From positions 1 through 61,566 of the forward strand of contig JANYCN010000010.1 in the NCBI GenBank assembly GCA_025360225.1: DNA of 61,566 nucleotides. Direction: 5' to 3'. The notes below the pieces were generated by a model, which searched no databases, was not told the origin of the DNA, and saw only the letters and a list, made by a program, of their open reading frames with translations. Origin of the DNA: Actinomycetes bacterium. Its GTDB lineage: Bacteria; Actinomycetota; Thermoleophilia; Gaiellales; F1-60-MAGs149. Below, one piece after another: positions 8,702 through 17,544 of this stretch. Positions within the stretch are counted from its first letter, which is position 1. Every line of letters begins with the position of its first letter. The position numbers and the translations under genes were made by a program.

Positions 8702-9868
8702 GTGTCGTCGACCGTCCGCGAGCGCGCGCTCGAGATCGTTGCTGAGATCGGCCCCGGGTTCCGGGAGCGCGCCGCCGGGTACGACCGCGACGCGCGGTTC
8801 CCGTTCGAGAACTACGCCGACCTCCGCGACGCTGGCCTGCTCGGCCTGTGCGTTCCGGTAGCGCACGGCGGCATGGGGTGCGGGTACCGCGACTACATGC
8901 ACGTCGCCGCCGCGCTCGGGCGATGGTGCCCGATGACGGCGCTGACGTACAACATGCACACGCAGACGGTCCTGTGGACGGGCGTGGTCGCGGACGATCT
9001 CGCGATGGTGCCTGCGACGCGCGAGCGTCATGAGGCGATCCGCGGCGCGCTCTACCGCTCGATCGTCGAGGACGGCGCGATCCAGAGCCAGCCGCTGTCA
9101 GAAGGGATCGCGAAGGGTGCGACAACGGGCGTGACGACCACCGCGACGCCGGTCGAAGGGGGCTGGAGCGTCTCCGGTCGGAAGATCTTCGCGTCGCTGG
9201 CCGGCGCCGCGCACGCGTACAACCTGACGTGTGTCGTGCCGGGCGAGGAGGAGATCCGGTTCCTCTCGGTCGCGGCGGACAACCCGGGGGTGGAGATCGT
9301 CGGTACGTGGGACACGCTCGGCATGCGCGGCACCGACTCGCGCGACCTCGTGTTCCGCGACGCGTTCGTGCCGTACAGCGCGGAGCTCCTGCCGGCCGGC
9401 ATCTACGGGCAGCTTGCTGCGCGTTGGCCCTACGTCTACATGACGCTCACCCCCGCGTACGTCGGCCTCATCGATGCGGTCGTGGAGTTCGTCCAGGGCT
9501 ACCTGCGCGGCGGGGCGCCGCCCGGGATCGTCGCGCGCCGTGATGTTGGGCCGAAGCAGTGGGCGTGGGCCGAGATCCAGATCATGGCGGAGCGGGCAAG
9601 GGCGATCTGGGAGCGTGCCGTCGACGAGGCCGCGGTTGACCCGACGCCGGCGATGCTCCGTCGCGCCTGGGTCGCGTCGTACTCGGTGATGGAGACGGCG
9701 CAGGAGGTCGCCGCGAAGGCGATCCGCGTGTGTGGCGGGACGACGATCATGAAGCGCTTCCCGCTCGAGCAGCACTACCGCGACGCTCGCTGCGGCGCGT
9801 TGATGCTCCCCTGGTCGGCCGAGGTGTGCCTCGACCGGCTTGGGCGCTTCGGGCTGTTCGACGAGTGA
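8702..9868 (+). CDS. Acyl-CoA dehydrogenase family flavoprotein
   Basis: A 388-residue FAD enzyme. The helical N-terminal domain contains DLRDAGLLGLCVPVAHGGMG. The beta domain (about 120-230) has SGRKIFASLAGAAHAY. The C-terminal helical domain ends with KAIRVCGGTTIMKRFPLEQ and a DARCGALMLP segment. GTG 8702 follows a good Shine-Dalgarno (GAGGGG); upstream codons look non-coding. No clear catalytic Glu can be placed without alignment, so it could be a monooxygenase-type relative (DszC-like) rather than a beta-oxidation enzyme. It overlaps the next gene by GTGA. Confidence 0.85.
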   Translation: MSSTVRERALEIVAEIGPGFRERAAGYDRDARFPFENYADLRDAGLLGLCVPVAHGGMGCGYRDYMHVAAALGRWCPMTALTYNMHTQTVLWTGVVADDLAMVPATRERHEAIRGALYRSIVEDGAIQSQPLSEGIAKGATTGVTTTATPVEGGWSVSGRKIFASLAGAAHAYNLTCVVPGEEEIRFLSVAADNPGVEIVGTWDTLGMRGTDSRDLVFRDAFVPYSAELLPAGIYGQLAARWPYVYMTLTPAYVGLIDAVVEFVQGYLRGGAPPGIVARRDVGPKQWAWAEIQIMAERARAIWERAVDEAAVDPTPAMLRRAWVASYSVMETAQEVAAKAIRVCGGTTIMKRFPLEQHYRDARCGALMLPWSAEVCLDRLGRFGLFDE

Positions 9869-10668
9869 GCGGCGTGCTGGTGCGGCGGCTTGCGCTTGCC
9901 GCGGTGTGCGTGATGCCGATCGCGGACCTCGCCCTGTCGGATGCAACGAGCTTGTGGGTGCTGCGCCACGTCGACGGCCTTGTCGGAACGGTCCGGGGCG
10001 GACGGGTGGTGGAGGACGTCGCGGTTGGCTTGTTCATCCTGCTCGAGTCGGTCGTCCTCGCCTACCCGGTGACGCGGATGACGCGGCTGCAGGGCGTCGT
10101 TGACGGCTTCGACGCCTACCAGGAGGCGCGCCACGCGACGATGGCGCCGTGGCGCGCGGCTCTCTCGCGGGCGATCGCAGCGCCGTTCGCGGTGCTTGGC
10201 GCGATCGCCGCCCGTGCCGAACGCGCGGGGGTTGCGATGGCGGACGGCGGCGGCGCGATCCGGGGCGCGCTCGCACGGCTCCTCGTCGACGTCGGCCAGG
10301 TAAACGCGATCGGCACGACCGCAGTGGCGATGCAGGAGACGATCACCCGTGGCGTGCCGGTCCGCCAGACGCGCATCCTGCGCCTGTCGGCGATCATCGC
10401 CGTCTCGTGGCTGACGACGGCCGAGGTCGTTCGCGGGCTGTACGCGATCGCCGGCGTGCTCGGGCCGGCAGGGGCGGTGATCCGCTGGCCGCTTGCCGTG
10501 CTTGGGACGCTGTTTGATCTGCTCAGCGGGATCGATCCGGGCGCGCCGCAGACGACGCCGGTAGCCACGGTGTTCCTCGGCGCCGTCGCCGTCGCGCTCG
10601 CGGTCACTGGCTGGAACGTGGCGCGCTTTCATGAGACGCGAACGACGCCAGAACCTCGATCGGGATGA
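9865..10668 (+). CDS. Membrane protein of unknown function
   Basis: A 267-residue protein with about four hydrophobic segments (near 5-22, 52-70, 172-200 and 238-258). The central region is amphipathic, with VLGAIAARAERAGVAMADGGG. Its GTG overlaps the TGA of the acyl-CoA dehydrogenase gene, so the two are translationally coupled. No conserved motif is recognised. The last 65 bases overlap the 3' end of the convergent DUF2237 gene. Confidence 0.6.
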   Translation: MSGVLVRRLALAAVCVMPIADLALSDATSLWVLRHVDGLVGTVRGGRVVEDVAVGLFILLESVVLAYPVTRMTRLQGVVDGFDAYQEARHATMAPWRAALSRAIAAPFAVLGAIAARAERAGVAMADGGGAIRGALARLLVDVGQVNAIGTTAVAMQETITRGVPVRQTRILRLSAIIAVSWLTTAEVVRGLYAIAGVLGPAGAVIRWPLAVLGTLFDLLSGIDPGAPQTTPVATVFLGAVAVALAVTGWNVARFHETRTTPEPRSG

Positions 10669-10999
10669 TCTCGAGCGCCCGCTCGTGCGTGGCGCCGAGC
10701 ACCACCTGCGGGGCATGACCGGCGTGGTAGGCCTCGAGCCATCGAGAGGCGCACAGGCACCAGCGGTCGCCGGGGCGCAGGCCGACGAACCCGTACGCGG
10801 GACGTGGGGTCGAAAGGTCGTTGCCGGCAGCCTTGCTGAAGGCGAGCGCGTCCTCGGTCATGATCACGCACACGGTGTGGCTGCCGACGTCGTCGGGGCC
10901 GGTGTTGCAGCAGCCGTCGCGGTAGAAGCCTGTCAACGGCGCCGTTGAGCAGGGCGTCAGCTTGCCGCCGACGACGTTCACGTCCGGTTCACGGTGCAT
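10604..10999 (-). CDS. DUF2237 family protein
   Basis: A 131-residue protein matching the strongly conserved DUF2237 pattern: TGFYRDGCCNTGPDDVGSHTVC, then FSKAAGNDLSTPRPAYGF, then PGDRWCLCASRW, then THERALEIIP. The invariant CC, C and CLC cysteines suggest a metal or redox role, but no function is established that I can cite. The ATG at 10999 is chosen because homology begins just after it. The 3' end overlaps the convergent membrane-protein gene by 65 bases, and the terminal residues (ESAPRSSQ) look unconserved. Confidence 0.88.
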   Translation of the reverse strand: MHREPDVNVVGGKLTPCSTAPLTGFYRDGCCNTGPDDVGSHTVCVIMTEDALAFSKAAGNDLSTPRPAYGFVGLRPGDRWCLCASRWLEAYHAGHAPQVVLGATHERALEIIPIEVLASFASHESAPRSSQ

Positions 11000-11038
11000 G
11001 ACGCGGACTCTGCCACGTCGCGGGGCTAGGATGCTGAG

Positions 11039-11992
11039 ATGGCTGATCGTGACGTCCTCTCGAAGTTCAACTTCACCCGCGAGATGCTCGCCGGGCCGAT
11101 CTACCGCAAGTACGAGAAGGCGATCCGCAAGGTGTGGAGCGTCGAGGATCTCGACTTCACCCAGGACGCGCTCGACTGGCACCGCGTTACCCCCGAGCAG
11201 CAGAAGGGGCTGCTCGGCGTCACCGTCCGGTTCCTTGCCGGCGAGCAGTCGGTCACCGACGAGCTCGTGCCGATGCTCGCGGCCGCCCACGCGCTACGCC
11301 GGTTCGACTGGACGATGTTCCTCTCGACCTTCCTGATGGAGGAGGCGAAGCACGCCGAGTTCTTCATGCGCTGGCACGAGAAGGTCGTCGGCATCCTCGA
11401 GCCCGAGGAGGTTGCTGCCCACTTCCTCGTGCGCGGCAAGACGATCGACCCGAGCGGGCGGTTCCAGGTGCGCGACGTGATGTACGAGGCCCTGCCGCAC
11501 TACGGTGGCCTCCTGATGGCAGCGACGCAGGGCGGCAGCGAGGCCGAGATCGAGCGCGCCTTCGTCCAGTTCTCCGCCGCCTATAACGGGTTCGTCGAAG
11601 GCGTTCTGACGATGCCGTCCTACGAGATCGTGATCGACTCGACGGCGGCCTGGAACGCGTTTCCGACGCTGCACCGCGGCTTCAAGCTGATCCTCGCCGA
11701 CGAGGGGCGCCACATCACCTTCGGCACCGAGGCCTGTCGGATCCTGATCGCGAAGGACCCGTCCTACGAGGAGGCCGTTCACGAGGTCTTCGACGCGTAC
11801 CGCGGCAACATCGTCGGTCTCGTCGAGTACCAGAAGGCCGTGCCGGGGCTCGACCTCGGCAAGTACCAGACGATGAAGGTGCGTCACTACCGCAACCGCT
11901 GTCGCGAGATGGGGGTCACGGCGGACGAGACGCTCGTCGAGCAGATCCTCGATCCCACGATCGATTTCGTCGTCGGCGTCGAGGCGGGCTGA
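11039..11992 (+). CDS. R2-like ligand-binding oxidase (R2lox), Mn/Fe protein
   Basis: A 317-residue ferritin-fold protein of the ribonucleotide-reductase R2-like oxidase family. Metal ligands are E69, E102-x2-H105, E187 and E222-x2-H225. V72 and Y182 sit three residues after E69 and five before E187, the positions that form the Val-Tyr ether crosslink in characterised R2lox. No ribonucleotide reductase large subunit is nearby, which fits R2lox rather than a true R2. The family binds a long-chain fatty acid at a Mn/Fe cofactor; its physiological substrate is not settled. DUF1059 follows after 3 bases. Confidence 0.9.
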   Translation: MADRDVLSKFNFTREMLAGPIYRKYEKAIRKVWSVEDLDFTQDALDWHRVTPEQQKGLLGVTVRFLAGEQSVTDELVPMLAAAHALRRFDWTMFLSTFLMEEAKHAEFFMRWHEKVVGILEPEEVAAHFLVRGKTIDPSGRFQVRDVMYEALPHYGGLLMAATQGGSEAEIERAFVQFSAAYNGFVEGVLTMPSYEIVIDSTAAWNAFPTLHRGFKLILADEGRHITFGTEACRILIAKDPSYEEAVHEVFDAYRGNIVGLVEYQKAVPGLDLGKYQTMKVRHYRNRCREMGVTADETLVEQILDPTIDFVVGVEAG

Positions 11993-11995
11993 GCG

Positions 11996-12169
11996 ATGGC
12001 AAAGCGCTGGAGCTGCGTCGAGGCCGGGTGTGAATGGGCGGTCGTCGCCGCAGACGTCGAGGAGATCATCCCGCTCGTGCAGGAGCACATCGAGCAGGCC
12101 CACGCGAGCTTTGAGCTCGAGGAGATGATCGAGGCCGTCCTCGAGGACGCGCCGCCGCCGTCAGCTTGA
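11996..12169 (+). CDS. DUF1059 family small putative metal-binding protein
   Basis: A 57-residue protein, ATG 11996 to TGA 12169. It carries the DUF1059 pattern: C7 and C12 in WSCVEAGCEW, DVEEI, then H31 and H36 in QEHIEQAH. The spacing suggests one zinc-type site. It begins 3 bases after the R2lox stop and is probably co-transcribed with it. Its role is unknown. Confidence 0.8.
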   Translation: MAKRWSCVEAGCEWAVVAADVEEIIPLVQEHIEQAHASFELEEMIEAVLEDAPPPSA

Positions 12170-12178
12170 CGCGATCCG

Positions 12179-12400
12179 TCAGGCGCGGTAGGTGGGGCGC
12201 TGCTGGCGGCCGTGGAGGACGATCGCGCGAAGCGGGCAGTGACCGACGACGCCGGTGACGATCAGGATGAAGGCCATCGTCAGGGGAAGCGTGCCTTTCG
12301 GCGACCCGGCGCCAACCGCGAAGGCGGCGACGAGAAACGCCAGGGGCAGGATTGTGACCCGGAGGAGCCGCTCCACGATGCCGAGGTTGCCGTCTACCAT
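12179..12400 (-). CDS. DUF2892 (YgaP-type) two-helix inner membrane protein
   Basis: A 73-residue protein starting MVDGNLGIVERLLRV, the signature opening of DUF2892. Two membrane segments follow (about 17-33 and 42-58) with GVVGHCPLRAIV, the usual cysteine-containing end of the second helix. An alternative ATG lies four codons upstream. The family is often linked to rhodanese or sulfur-transfer genes; none is adjacent here. Confidence 0.82.
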   Translation of the reverse strand: MVDGNLGIVERLLRVTILPLAFLVAAFAVGAGSPKGTLPLTMAFILIVTGVVGHCPLRAIVLHGRQQRPTYRA

Positions 12401-12501
12401 TACACATCGCACGCTAGGTGACTCGACCGGTCATTTGCATGACGATCAAGGGTCTTTCGCGTCACCTACCTGTCAGAATCCCCCGGAAAGGGTACGAACC
12501 T

Positions 12502-13407
12502 GTGATCGGATTCATCGGGCTCGGGCATCTCGGGCGATTTCTCGCTGCGAGCGTGCTGCGCGCCGGCTTCCCGCTCGTCGTGTACGACCTCAGCCCCGAG
12601 GCCGTTGCGGAGCTTGTCACGAAGGGCGCGAGGGCGGGCGACTCGCCGCGTGGTGTGGGGCGCCTGTGCGACGCGGTGATCACCTGTCTGCCTTCGCCCG
12701 CCGTCGTCACCGGCGTGCTGGAAGGGCCAGACGGGCTCCTCGCGGGCCTGCCGTCGGGGACGACGTGGATCGACATGAGCACGAACGACCGCCACGAGCT
12801 CGAGCGGCTGGCGGCGGTCGCCGCCGCCCAGGGCGTCGCGACGCTCGAGTGTCCGGTAACGGGTGGCGTGCACAAGGCGGCGGCAGGCGAGATCACCGTG
12901 ATCGTCGGCGGTGATGTCGAGGCTTTCGAGCGTCACCGCTCCCTGCTCGAGGCGGTCGGGAGCCCCGTCTACCACGTCGGCGCGCTCGGACAGGCCTCGG
13001 TGATCAAGGTGATCACGAACATGCTCGCGTTCATCCACCTCGTCGCCGCCGGCGAGGCGTTGATGCTCGCAAAGCAGGGCGGGCTCGACCTGCGGACGGC
13101 GTTCGAGGTGATCCGCTCGAGCTCGGGAAACTCGTTCGTCCACGAGACCGAGAGCCAGGTGATCCTGAACGGTTCATACGACATCGGCTTCACCATGGAC
13201 CTCGCGGTCAAGGACCTCGGCTTCGCGACCGACCTAGGGCGCGAGCTTGGCGTGCCGCTTGACCTTGCGTCGCTCGTCGCGGCGACCTTCCTGCGGGCTC
13301 GTGAGGCGTACGGCGGGGACGCCTGGTCGAGCCAGGTCGTGAAGCTCCTTGAGGACGCCGTCGGCGCCGACCTCCGCGCGCCGGGCTTCCCAGCGCGGCT
13401 CCAGTAA
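12502..13407 (+). CDS. Beta-hydroxyacid dehydrogenase (3-hydroxyisobutyrate/tartronate semialdehyde reductase family)
   Basis: A 301-residue NAD(P)-dependent dehydrogenase. The Rossmann domain opens with IGFIGLGHLGRFLA (GxGxxG). The substrate motif is CPVTGGVHKAAAGEIT, and the catalytic Lys lies in GQASVIKVITNML. GTG 12502 directly precedes the first strand and has GGAAAGGG upstream; earlier in-frame ATGs would add a non-homologous extension. The alpha/beta hydrolase begins 10 bases after its stop. The hydroxyacid substrate cannot be told from the motifs. Confidence 0.88.
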   Translation: MIGFIGLGHLGRFLAASVLRAGFPLVVYDLSPEAVAELVTKGARAGDSPRGVGRLCDAVITCLPSPAVVTGVLEGPDGLLAGLPSGTTWIDMSTNDRHELERLAAVAAAQGVATLECPVTGGVHKAAAGEITVIVGGDVEAFERHRSLLEAVGSPVYHVGALGQASVIKVITNMLAFIHLVAAGEALMLAKQGGLDLRTAFEVIRSSSGNSFVHETESQVILNGSYDIGFTMDLAVKDLGFATDLGRELGVPLDLASLVAATFLRAREAYGGDAWSSQVVKLLEDAVGADLRAPGFPARLQ

Positions 13408-13417
13408 CGCGGTGGCC

Positions 13418-14206
13418 ATGGCCGTGCGCGACGTGGAGCTTGACGGCTGGGCCTGGCGCGAGTGCGGCGAGGGTCCGGCGGTGCTCTTCCTGCACGGGCT
13501 CGGCGGCAGCAGGACGTCGTGGGATGCCCAGCTCGCGGTGTTCGACGGATCGTGCCGGTGCGTTGCATGGGACATGCCGGGATACGGCGCCGCGGCGCCC
13601 CTTGCCGGGCCGCTTACCTTCGCTGCGCTCGCCGACGCCGTCATTGGCCTGTGTGACGCAGCGTCGCTCGACCAGCCGCACCTCGTCGGCATCTCGTTTG
13701 GTGGGATGATCGCCCAGCACGCGGTGCTCGCCTATCCTGGTCGCTTCGCCTCGCTAACGCTGCTCGCGACCAGCCCTGCCTTCGGCCTCGATGGCACGCT
13801 CGCCGCTGACTGGCGGGCGGCGCGGCTTGCGCCGCTTGACCGCGGTCTCGAGCCGGCGGACTTCGCCGACGCGGTGCTCCGGTCGATCGCCGGCCCGTCG
13901 ATCACCGACGAGGCGCTGGCCGGCCAGCGCGGTGCGTTCGAGCGGATCTCGGCAGCTGCGTTGCGTCGGTCGATCGACTGCCTCGTGACGCACGACACGC
14001 GCGCTCGGTTGCACGAGATCCGGCTGCCAACGCGGGTGATGGTTGGCGAGCTCGACGCCGAGACGCCCGTCGCCTACGCGCGCGCCCTCGCCGATGCGAT
14101 CCCCGACGCGACGCTCACGATCGTCCCGGGTGCGGGGCACCTGCTCAACGTCGCGCTCGGCGCTTCGCCGATCCTACCGGCAGAACTCGCACGCGACGGC
14201 GGTTAG
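13418..14206 (+). CDS. Alpha/beta-fold hydrolase
   Basis: A 262-residue hydrolase with the oxyanion segment LFLHGLGGSRTSW. The nucleophile is S93 in GISFGG, the acid is D213 in GELDAETPV, and the base is H241 in GAGHLLN. It follows the hydroxyacid dehydrogenase closely and probably shares its transcript. The C-terminus (ILPAELARDGG) overlaps the convergent M20 peptidase gene by 33 bases. Substrate unknown; lactonase, esterase and C-C hydrolase are all possible. Confidence 0.85.
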   Translation: MAVRDVELDGWAWRECGEGPAVLFLHGLGGSRTSWDAQLAVFDGSCRCVAWDMPGYGAAAPLAGPLTFAALADAVIGLCDAASLDQPHLVGISFGGMIAQHAVLAYPGRFASLTLLATSPAFGLDGTLAADWRAARLAPLDRGLEPADFADAVLRSIAGPSITDEALAGQRGAFERISAAALRRSIDCLVTHDTRARLHEIRLPTRVMVGELDAETPVAYARALADAIPDATLTIVPGAGHLLNVALGASPILPAELARDGG

Positions 14207-15253
14207 GACCTCCGCGCAGCGAGCGGTGCTCGACAGGCTCACCCACTCGACGACCGCGTGAGCGCCGTCGCCGTGCGGGCCGAAGAGGACCGTCGGGATG
14301 CCGGCGGCGGCGATGAAGGCCGAGTCGGCCCAGAACGACACCGCTACCGGCTCGTCGGCGACGTGTTGGCGCAGCAGCGCGAGGATCTCCGCGTCGGGCG
14401 GTGTCGCGAACGGGTCGCGGACGAGCGTCGTGCGCTGTCGCACCACCAGCTCAGGATCAGCCGCGCGGCACGCGTCGAGCGCCGCCTCGACCTGTGCCTC
14501 GTGGCCCTCTTGCGTCACGCCGGGAACCGTGCGCCGCTCGAGGACCAGGCGCAGGTGGTCGGGGATCGTCGACTCCTCACGCCCGCCGGTGATCGTCGAC
14601 GCGTGAAACTGCGGATCGATCGTTCCGAGCGCGACGAGCACCGGGCCGGCCTTCATGATCGCGTCGACCCCGAGCTCGGGACGTGAGCCGTGCGCAGCGC
14701 GGCCGACGATCTCGATCTCCGTCCAGATGAAGCCCTTGTGTGACGTTGCGAGCAGCAGCGACGTCGGCTCCGTGACGATCGCCGCGTCGGCGGAGACACC
14801 GCGCAGCACCTCCTGCACGCCGATCGACGAGTGCTCCTCGTCAGCGACGAGCGCGACGACGACCTCGCCGGATACGCCTGCCTGCTCGGCGGCGAGGCAT
14901 GCGGCAAGGGCGGCCACGATGCCCGCCTTCATGTCGTATGCACCCCGCCCGAACAGCCGATCGCCGTCGATGCGAGGCACGAACGGCGACTCCATGCCTT
15001 CGGTTCCGACGACGTCGAGGTGGCCGCAGAGGAGCAACGTCCTTCCGCCGGCGCTCCGTCCGCCGCGAACGAGCACGTTCGGCCGCGCCGGGTTCTCGGC
15101 GACCAGCGTTGCCCGCAGCCCGACGCTGCTCGCCCAGGCGACCAGGTGGTGTGCGATCGCCGCCTCGCCAACCCCACCCTCGACGAGGGAGGGGTTGACG
15201 GAGTCGATCGCGACCAGCTCCGCGAGGAGCTCGATGAGGAGCGTGGCGGCTAT
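14174..15253 (-). CDS. M20 family metallopeptidase/deacylase (ArgE/DapE type), non-canonical start
   Basis: Zinc-dependent amidohydrolase. Metal motifs seen are LLCGHLDVVG, FGRGAYDMKAG, VADEEHSSIG, VTEPTS and a late LFGPHGDGAH. The dimerisation domain lies between about 165 and 275. Family homology (LLIELLAELVAIDSVNPSL and on) continues upstream of GTG 15076, the first standard start codon in frame. The frame is open to the peroxiredoxin stop, where an ATA overlaps TAG as ATAG. I place the start there provisionally. Either a rare start codon is used, or the ATG has mutated, or the product is N-truncated. Confidence 0.75.
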   Translation of the reverse strand: MAATLLIELLAELVAIDSVNPSLVEGGVGEAAIAHHLVAWASSVGLRATLVAENPARPNVLVRGGRSAGGRTLLLCGHLDVVGTEGMESPFVPRIDGDRLFGRGAYDMKAGIVAALAACLAAEQAGVSGEVVVALVADEEHSSIGVQEVLRGVSADAAIVTEPTSLLLATSHKGFIWTEIEIVGRAAHGSRPELGVDAIMKAGPVLVALGTIDPQFHASTITGGREESTIPDHLRLVLERRTVPGVTQEGHEAQVEAALDACRAADPELVVRQRTTLVRDPFATPPDAEILALLRQHVADEPVAVSFWADSAFIAAAGIPTVLFGPHGDGAHAVVEWVSLSSTARCAEVLTAVACEFCR

Positions 15254-15909
15254 TCGGGCTGCGGGACGATGCGGATGTACGGGCGCGGAGCCTTCCAGCC
15301 CTCGGGGTAGATCTCCTTCGCCGCCTCGTCGGAGACCGACCCGGCGATGATCACGTCCTCGCCCGAGCGCCAGTTCACCGGCGTCGCGACCTTATGCTTC
15401 GCGGTCAGCTGCAGCGAGTCGATCACGCGCAGCACCTCGTCGAAGTTGCGGCCCGTGGTCATCGGGTAGACCAGGATCAGCTTGACCTTCTTGTCTGGCC
15501 CGATCACGAACACGTTGCGCACCGTCATGTTCTCGGCTGGTGTTCGCAGGAGCGGGTCGCCGCTCACCGTGCCGGGAAGCATCCCGTACAGCTTCGAGAC
15601 GTTGAAGTCGGCGTCCGCGATCATCGGGTAGTTGACCTCGTGCCCCTGCGTCGCTGCGATGTCGGCCGCCCAGGCTGCGTGGCGCTCGATCGGGTCGACC
15701 GAGAGGCCGATGATCTTGACGTTGCGGCGCTCGAACTCGGGCTTGATCGACGCCAGATAGCCGAGCTCCGTCGTGCAGACGGGGGTGAAGTTCTTCGGGT
15801 GGGAGAAGAGCACTGCCCAGGAGTCGCCGATCCACTCGTGGAAGCTGATCGAGCCCTCGGTGGTCGTGGCCTGAAAGTCGGGTGCGGTGTCGCCGAGCGA
15901 GAGCGCCAT
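15250..15909 (-). CDS. 1-Cys peroxiredoxin (Prx6 type)
   Basis: A 219-residue peroxidase reducing H2O2 and organic hydroperoxides in the cytosol. The peroxidatic cysteine is C45 in FTPVCTTE. The extended C-terminal domain (PVNWRSGEDVIIAG to RPYIRIV) is typical of Prx6. No resolving cysteine in the 2-Cys position is evident. A clear GGAGG lies just upstream of the ATG. The M20 peptidase gene begins at its stop codon, so the two are likely one transcript. Confidence 0.93.
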   Translation of the reverse strand: MALSLGDTAPDFQATTTEGSISFHEWIGDSWAVLFSHPKNFTPVCTTELGYLASIKPEFERRNVKIIGLSVDPIERHAAWAADIAATQGHEVNYPMIADADFNVSKLYGMLPGTVSGDPLLRTPAENMTVRNVFVIGPDKKVKLILVYPMTTGRNFDEVLRVIDSLQLTAKHKVATPVNWRSGEDVIIAGSVSDEAAKEIYPEGWKAPRPYIRIVPQPE

Positions 15910-15955
15910 GGTTCCTCCAACGCGTGTGAGGCGTCAGTCTAGCTGATGGAACCCA

Positions 15956-16696
15956 TTAGCGTTTGCTATGGATGCGCTGGAGGAACCGGCGAGTCTCCTC
16001 GGCCTTTGGATCATCGAGCAGGGTCGACGGCTGACCTGACTCGATGATCGCGCCCTGGTGCAGAAAACAGATCTCGTCTGCGACCTCGCGTGCGAACGCC
16101 ATCTCGTGCGTCGCGATCACCATCGTCATGCCATCGCCCTTTAGCTCGCCGATCAGGTCGAGCACCTCGCCGACGAGCTCGGGGTCGAGCGCGCTCGTCA
16201 CCTCGTCGAGCAGCAGGACGCGCGGGTCGGTCGCGAGCGCTCGGATGATCGCGACCCGCTGCTGCTGGCCACCGGAGAGGCGGTCCGGGTACTCGCGCTC
16301 GCGGCCAGCGAGGCCGAAGCGAGCCAGCAGCTCGCGCGCGCGCGCCTCCGCCGCAGCACGCGGCGTCCCGTGGACGCGGGTCGGCGCGAGCGTGATGTTC
16401 GTGAGCACGTCGAGGTGGGGGAACAGGTTGAACTGCTGGAAGACCATCCCGATCCGTCGCCGAACAGCGTCGACGTTCACCGCCGGATCGCTGATCACCT
16501 CGCCGTCGAGGAGGATGTCGCCATCATCGATCTCCTCAAGCAGGTCGATGCACCGAAGGAGCGTCGACTTGCCCGATCCGGACGCCCCGATCAGCACCAC
16601 CGCCTCGTGCTCAGCGACCGCCAGGTCGATGCCGGCGAGCACCGCGTTGGCGCCGAAGGCCTTCGTTGCGGCGACGACCTGGACGACAGGGGTCAC
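15956..16696 (-). CDS. Polar amino acid ABC transporter, ATP-binding protein
   Basis: A 246-residue ATPase of the GlnQ/HisP class. Walker A is GASGSGKST, Q-loop VFQQFNLFPH, signature LSGGQQQRVAI, Walker B LLLDEVTSALDPE and H-loop ATHEM. GTG 16696 overlaps the permease TGA (GTGA). Together with the permease and lipoprotein upstream it forms a three-gene importer operon. The solute is most likely an amino acid, by family. Confidence 0.93.
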   Translation of the reverse strand: MTPVVQVVAATKAFGANAVLAGIDLAVAEHEAVVLIGASGSGKSTLLRCIDLLEEIDDGDILLDGEVISDPAVNVDAVRRRIGMVFQQFNLFPHLDVLTNITLAPTRVHGTPRAAAEARARELLARFGLAGREREYPDRLSGGQQQRVAIIRALATDPRVLLLDEVTSALDPELVGEVLDLIGELKGDGMTMVIATHEMAFAREVADEICFLHQGAIIESGQPSTLLDDPKAEETRRFLQRIHSKR

Positions 16697-17538
16697 GCCG
16701 CACCGCCGGTTGAGCGGCGAGCGAGCTGGCGATCCTGCAACCGGTCGGTGATGCGCGTCAGCGGGATCGTCACGCACAGGTACAGCGCCGCAGCGCCGAG
16801 CAGCGGGGTGTAGTTGAAGTACTCCGACCCGTAGATCTGCGCCTGGCGGTACGCCTCGACCGGGCCGAGGATGCTGACGAGCGCAACGTCCTTCTGCAGT
16901 GAGATGAAGTCGTTCAGCAACGGCGGCACGACCCGTCGGATGGCCTGTGGCAGGACGACGAAGCGCGTCGTCTGGCCTGCCGTCAGGCCGAGCGCGCGGG
17001 CCCCGGCGCGCTGGCTCGGGTGAACCGACACGATCCCGGCGCGGAAGACCTCGGCGACGTACGCGCTGTAGGAGAGCGTTAGCGCGGTGCACCCGAGGAT
17101 CACCTCGTCGTTCGTCAGCCAGCTGAAGCCGAGCGCGGGGACGCCGAAACCGACACCGAAGATCACCAGGATCGTCGGCACGCCGCGAAAGACGTCGGTG
17201 AAGGCGATCGCCGCAGCGCGGACGGGGAACAGCACCGGCGCGCGCGTCACCCGCACGAGCGCGATCGTGAGCCCGAGGACGAGGACGATCGGCTCGGTCG
17301 CGAGAAACATCCGCACGTCGAGCCAGAAGCCGGTGAGGATGTCCGGGAACGCACGCCGCAGATCATCCCACGACAGGAAGCTCTGCCGCACGCTCGGCCA
17401 GCCGGGAGCGAGCACGACGGCGAGCACGAGCGCCGCAACCACGATGAGGGTGGCCGCGCTCGCCGTTGCCCGGTCTCGTCGCGCTCGGGACCGCCGCGCC
17501 TGCCGGCGCACCTCCTGCCGGTCAGGCGCGGCGCCCAT
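16693..17538 (-). CDS. Polar amino acid ABC transporter, permease
   Basis: A 281-residue HisM/GlnP-family permease. A basic N-terminus precedes about five membrane segments. The EAA-loop region reads RAGARALGLTAGQTTRFVVLPQAIR, and FRGVPTILVIFGVGF matches the family motif before it. Its start lies 6 bases from the stop of the binding-protein gene, and its stop overlaps the ATPase gene, so expression is coupled. Confidence 0.92.
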   Translation of the reverse strand: MGAAPDRQEVRRQARRSRARRDRATASAATLIVVAALVLAVVLAPGWPSVRQSFLSWDDLRRAFPDILTGFWLDVRMFLATEPIVLVLGLTIALVRVTRAPVLFPVRAAAIAFTDVFRGVPTILVIFGVGFGVPALGFSWLTNDEVILGCTALTLSYSAYVAEVFRAGIVSVHPSQRAGARALGLTAGQTTRFVVLPQAIRRVVPPLLNDFISLQKDVALVSILGPVEAYRQAQIYGSEYFNYTPLLGAAALYLCVTIPLTRITDRLQDRQLARRSTGGAA

Positions 17539-17544
17539 CGGCTG

